Positions 7,749-10,159 of a stretch of DNA of 10,159 nt are shown piece after piece. The DNA is taken from contig JANQPW010000314.1 of assembly GCA_028285285.1 (NCBI GenBank), positions 1 through 10,159 of the forward strand, given 5' to 3'. This DNA comes from Silvanigrellales bacterium. GTDB taxonomy: Bacteria > Bdellovibrionota_B > Oligoflexia > Silvanigrellales > Silvanigrellaceae. Every line of letters starts with the position of its first letter. Position 1 is the stretch's first letter. The notes beneath the pieces are model-generated. The model was given only the letters and a program-made list of their open reading frames with translations, was not told the DNA's origin and did not search any database. The translations under genes and the position numbers were made by a program.

Positions 7749-8873
7749 ATGACAAGAGAGCCTCAACCACAGACTTCAAGCTCCGAATGGCCCAAGGTTT
7801 CAGCCAGTGCCCCCACTCGCGTAGACCTTGCCGGCGGAACCTTGGATCTCTGGCCTGTTCCCCATGTGCTCCAGTCACTGTGCGCACAAGCCCTCCCGCA
7901 GCCCCGAACAATCAACGCAGCAGTGGAACTGTTCACATCCGCAGAGGTCGCTTCTTTCCCCTCGCCCGAGCCGGCATGCAAGCTTGGAATCGATGATGGA
8001 CGAGAACACAACACATTTTGCCTGCCTCAAGAGCTCGAACCGTTCCATCAGTCCTTCCCGCTCGTGGCACAAGCTTGGGCTGGCTTCAAAGAAGCATCTG
8101 CTGGCACTACGGGTCGCCACTGGCAAATCACAACACGCTCCGAGGTTCCAAGAGGATCCGGCCTAGGAGGCTCAAGCTCCCTCTTTGTGAGCCTTCTTGG
8201 CGCGCTGCATCACCACATAACCCAACCTGTGACGCCAGCCCTTTCCGAGCCAGAACTCTTTGAACTGTGCCACCACGCCTGCAATCTCGAAGCTGGTCTT
8301 CTTGGGGGCCTGGCGGGAAGCCAAGATCATTTAGCCGCAGCGTTTGGTGGGGTCTCTTCTTTTCGCTTTGGCTCACACCACACAACACGCCGCACCTTTT
8401 CAGAGACTTGCTCCGAATGGCTCGAGAAAAACACTGTCTTGGTTTTAGCTCCCGAAACCCACCATTCGGGAGGAGCCAACTGGAGAACGGTGAAGCGCTT
8501 TCTTGAAGGTGACCCGCAAATACGAGGTCTCTTTGTCGAACTGTCTCAAAATGCTGCCTCACTGGAGAAATCCTTCCAAGAAGAAGACTTTCTCGAGGCT
8601 GCCAACTGCATCACACGGGACTGGATGCTGCGAAAAAAAACCGTTCCTGAGCTCTCGACACCCTCACTTGACCACATAGAGAGGATCGCCAAACTCAATG
8701 GTGCCATGGGTGTTAAAGTGTGCGGTGCGGCTGAAGGGGGAATGGCCTTGGCCGTGTTTGAATCGCCCTTGCACCAACACCCAAACTTCCTTTCGGCTGT
8801 GAAAGACGCTGGCTATGAGCACCTCAAAGTGAAAATTGCTCAGCGCGGGCTGAGGGTTCGCACCTCAAGTTGA
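7749..8873 (+). CDS. GHMP-superfamily sugar kinase, substrate unknown (374 aa)
   Basis: GHMP kinases transfer phosphate from ATP to a small hydroxylated metabolite, usually a sugar or mevalonate-type compound, in the cytoplasm. Three family motifs are visible. Motif 1 is APTRVDLAGGTLDLWP at 21-36. Motif 2, the ATP-binding glycine/serine loop, is VPRGSGLGGSSSL at 134-145. Motif 3 is GVKVCGAAEGGMAL at about 321-334. A QDHLAAAFGGV block at about 192-202 resembles the QDQYAAAFGG segment of heptose- and fucose-type sugar kinases and contains a candidate catalytic Asp193. A GTG at 7713 would add 12 residues, but the strong RBS and the promoter position favour 7749. The gene is divergent from the GlmU-like/glmS unit, and its 3' end overlaps that of tadA by 9 bases. 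A heptose, fucose or amino-sugar substrate is possible; the sequence does not decide. Confidence 0.85.
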   Translation: MTREPQPQTSSSEWPKVSASAPTRVDLAGGTLDLWPVPHVLQSLCAQALPQPRTINAAVELFTSAEVASFPSPEPACKLGIDDGREHNTFCLPQELEPFHQSFPLVAQAWAGFKEASAGTTGRHWQITTRSEVPRGSGLGGSSSLFVSLLGALHHHITQPVTPALSEPELFELCHHACNLEAGLLGGLAGSQDHLAAAFGGVSSFRFGSHHTTRRTFSETCSEWLEKNTVLVLAPETHHSGGANWRTVKRFLEGDPQIRGLFVELSQNAASLEKSFQEEDFLEAANCITRDWMLRKKTVPELSTPSLDHIERIAKLNGAMGVKVCGAAEGGMALAVFESPLHQHPNFLSAVKDAGYEHLKVKIAQRGLRVRTSS

Positions 8874-9332
8874 CCCAGACTCACGACGCCTCTTCTGAAA
8901 AAAAGATCGCAAAAGCTCAGCTGCCTCCAACCGACAGACGCCGCCTTCAAATTCACACCTATGGTTGGCCCGTTTGTCGTCAAGAATTGAGTAGAGGCTC
9001 TCAACGCCACCAAACTTAGGATCGGCCGCACCAAAAACAACGCGATCGACACGCGCCTGCACACACGCACCCGCGCACATCACGCAGGGCTCAAGAGTGG
9101 AATAAAGGGTGCAGCCGGTTAAACGCCACCGTTGCAGTTTTGCCGCCGCGGCACGAAGGGCCAAAACTTCAGCATGAGCACTGGGGTCATTCAGAGACTC
9201 CTTAGCGTTGGCAGCCTGCGCAATCACTTTTCCATCGCACACCACAACGGCTCCCACAGGCACCTCGCCCTTTGCAGCTGCTTCTCGCGCGCAAACAAGG
9301 GCCTGAGCCATAAACTCCTGATCGGTGCTCAC
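8865..9332 (-). CDS. tadA: tRNA-specific adenosine-34 deaminase TadA
   Basis: TadA deaminates the wobble adenosine to inosine in tRNA-Arg(ACG), letting one tRNA read CGU, CGC and CGA. The zinc site is complete: HAE (His53 and catalytic Glu55, counting from GTG 9332) and PCVMC (Cys83 and Cys86), within the typical TLEPCVMCAGA segment. EVPVGAVVV precedes it, and the C-terminal FFQKRR resembles the E. coli end FFRMRR. At 155 aa the length is normal. Two adjacent GTG codons (9335 and 9332) are possible starts; GGAG at 9341-9338 is 5 bases before the second and only 2 before the first, so 9332 is preferred. The ATG at 9311 would cut into the first helix. The start overlaps the stop of the upstream lipoprotein gene, so translation is probably coupled. 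The 3' end overlaps the GHMP kinase gene by 9 bases. Confidence 0.95.
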   Translation of the reverse strand: MSTDQEFMAQALVCAREAAAKGEVPVGAVVVCDGKVIAQAANAKESLNDPSAHAEVLALRAAAAKLQRWRLTGCTLYSTLEPCVMCAGACVQARVDRVVFGAADPKFGGVESLYSILDDKRANHRCEFEGGVCRLEAAELLRSFFQKRRRESGST

Positions 9333-9991
9333 CACAACTCCAATTTCAGGTCTGAGGGCAAAGTGCCATTAAAACTGAGCTCGACCCCGACCCTATTTCC
9401 ACCAGAGCTCCGCTGACCCAAATGAATGCCGACAACCTTTCCTGACTGGATCAGCGGTGAGCCCGCACTTCCCTTTTGCAGGTTCGCCTTGTAGTGAAGC
9501 AGCCCTCCACCAGCCTGCACAAGAGTTGCTCCTGGTCTCAGGGCCTGACCCATTCCTTCTTCTGAGGAGTAGTCACGCGACAAAACAAAGAGAGGGGCCC
9601 CTGCCTCAATCCGAGCTAGTTCCAGCACACTCCTCGTTCGGTCGGAACCTGCCACAGTCAACACCACAATCGCATCGCTAAGAGCTTTAATTTCAGTCAC
9701 TTCAATTGCCTGATTTGAAAAAGAAACGGTCACCTGATCTGCTGAAGCGGTGGCCACACATCCCCTGGCTGTGGTGACCTCGCTCTGGGAAGAAAAGAAG
9801 CCTATGCAACGGGTTTGGCCAGAAACTTTTACGGCGCCAACCGCAAAATGATCGCGCGTTAAAGTCGGAAGGTTGTCTCTTCGCTCTTCGACCTGTCGCA
9901 CTTCATTTCCAGACTTAAAGCATCCCACGAGCGCCAAACCAACCCAGAGAGGTGTCAAAACCAAAAAAGGAACGTAAACGGCACGGCTCAT
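9329..9991 (-). CDS. Predicted lipoprotein with a degenerate trypsin-like serine protease fold
   Basis: This 220-aa protein starts at the ATG at 9991, preceded by AGGAG with a 7-base spacer; an in-frame ATG at 10057 lies beyond the terminator and is not credible. A hydrophobic segment (about 5-23) ends in a lipobox LVGC (21-24), so Cys24 is the predicted lipidation site; Phe at +2 suggests outer-membrane sorting if E. coli rules apply. The rest looks like a chymotrypsin/V8-type fold. Cys62 and Cys78 have the 16-residue spacing of chymotrypsin Cys42-Cys58. TTARGC stands where TAAHC is expected, SDAIVVL (Asp106) matches the DIAVL aspartate block, and KGSAGSPLI (Ser178) followed by KVVGIHLG matches the nucleophile block. 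The position of the catalytic His is Gly77, so activity is doubtful. It may be a binding or scaffold protein. It is coupled to tadA downstream; no function can be assigned. Confidence 0.8.
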   Translation of the reverse strand: MSRAVYVPFLVLTPLWVGLALVGCFKSGNEVRQVEERRDNLPTLTRDHFAVGAVKVSGQTRCIGFFSSQSEVTTARGCVATASADQVTVSFSNQAIEVTEIKALSDAIVVLTVAGSDRTRSVLELARIEAGAPLFVLSRDYSSEEGMGQALRPGATLVQAGGGLLHYKANLQKGSAGSPLIQSGKVVGIHLGQRSSGGNRVGVELSFNGTLPSDLKLELW

Positions 9992-10017
9992 GTGATTCTC
10001 CTGCAACAAACAAACAA

Positions 10018-10050
10018 AAAAGCCGGAAAGAAACCATCTTTCCGGCTTTT
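10018..10050 (-). terminator. Intrinsic terminator after tRNA-Ser
   Basis: Two perfectly complementary 13-base arms (AAAAGCCGGAAAG and CTTTCCGGCTTTT) flank a 7-base loop. On the minus strand the stem is followed by a T-rich tract (TTTTTTGTTTG, counting the arm's own Ts). It lies about 40 bases after the tRNA 3' end and about 27 bases before the lipoprotein ATG. The arms also carry A/T tails in the other direction, but no gene in this window would use it there. Confidence 0.88.
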
Positions 10051-10091
10051 CTCTCAAACACAGCGCGACTTTTTAGCCGCGGAGGAGATGG

Positions 10092-10159
10092 TGGCGGAGC
10101 GAGAGGGATTCGAACCCTCGGAAGGGTTGCCCCTTCGCATCCTTAGCAAGGATGTGGTT
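10092..10159 (-). tRNA. tRNA-Ser(GCU), 3' part (5' end outside window)
   Basis: Read on the minus strand, the fragment has an anticodon stem CATCC/GGATG around the loop TTGCTAA. The anticodon is GCT (10147-10145), which reads AGC and AGU serine codons. A long class II variable arm follows (GAAGGG, loop GCAA, CCCTTC), then the T arm GAGGG-TTCGAAT-CCCTC. The acceptor 3' strand TCGCTCC, discriminator G and an encoded CCA complete it. The long variable arm and G73 are serine identity features. The D arm and 5' acceptor strand lie beyond the window edge. Confidence 0.95.

Noticed and set aside
9992..10057. Longer N-terminus for the lipoprotein from an ATG at 10057
   Set aside because: It would translate through the terminator hairpin and bury the signal peptide; the ATG at 9991 has a clear AGGAG.
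9952..10146. 64-aa plus-strand open reading frame through the terminator and tRNA
   Set aside because: It crosses the lipoprotein start, the terminator and the tRNA, and has no family resemblance; it is a shadow frame.

Overview
The window reads as ordinary chromosomal DNA of a Gram-negative bacterium. Base composition is near 50% GC by eye and genes cover almost all of it. The gene repertoire fits the Bdellovibrionota or a related former 'deltaproteobacterial' lineage: a long PrkA kinase, an S41 protease with a large C-terminal extension, and a GHMP kinase with a TRVDLAGGT N-terminal motif. That placement is inference from protein style only; no rRNA or other phylogenetic marker is present. 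I see no insertion sequence, phage gene, CRISPR array or origin. No stretch over 300 bases lacks a gene; the longest gaps are about 100 bases.

Layout. (1) 48-2333, plus strand: a PrkA/YeaG-family AAA+ serine kinase. (2) 2316-4901, minus strand: a membrane-anchored C-terminal processing protease (PDZ + S41), whose 3' end overlaps that of prkA by 18 bases. (3) 4989-7643, minus strand: a two-gene amino-sugar unit, first a short GlmU-like uridylyltransferase, then glmS 24 bases downstream. (4) 7749-8873, plus strand: a GHMP-superfamily sugar kinase, divergent from the glm unit across about 105 bases that hold two face-to-face predicted promoters with overlapping -10 boxes. (5) 8865-10159, minus strand: the 3' part of tRNA-Ser(GCU), a strong intrinsic terminator, a small predicted lipoprotein with a trypsin-like fold lacking its catalytic histidine, and tadA overlapping its stop codon.

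How the parts relate. GlmS makes glucosamine-6-phosphate, and the GlmU-like protein catalyses the last step to UDP-GlcNAc, the precursor of peptidoglycan and lipid A. The acetyltransferase half of GlmU is absent, so GlcN-1-P acetylation must be done by a protein encoded elsewhere. The GHMP kinase probably phosphorylates a sugar, but its substrate cannot be read from sequence. The S41 protease and the lipoprotein belong to the cell envelope, TadA belongs to tRNA decoding, and PrkA to stress or stationary-phase signalling.

I did not find a convincing new multi-gene system. The items most worth a second look are the His-less trypsin-like lipoprotein, the domain-truncated GlmU, the S41 C-terminal extension, and the GHMP kinase divergent from the glm unit.
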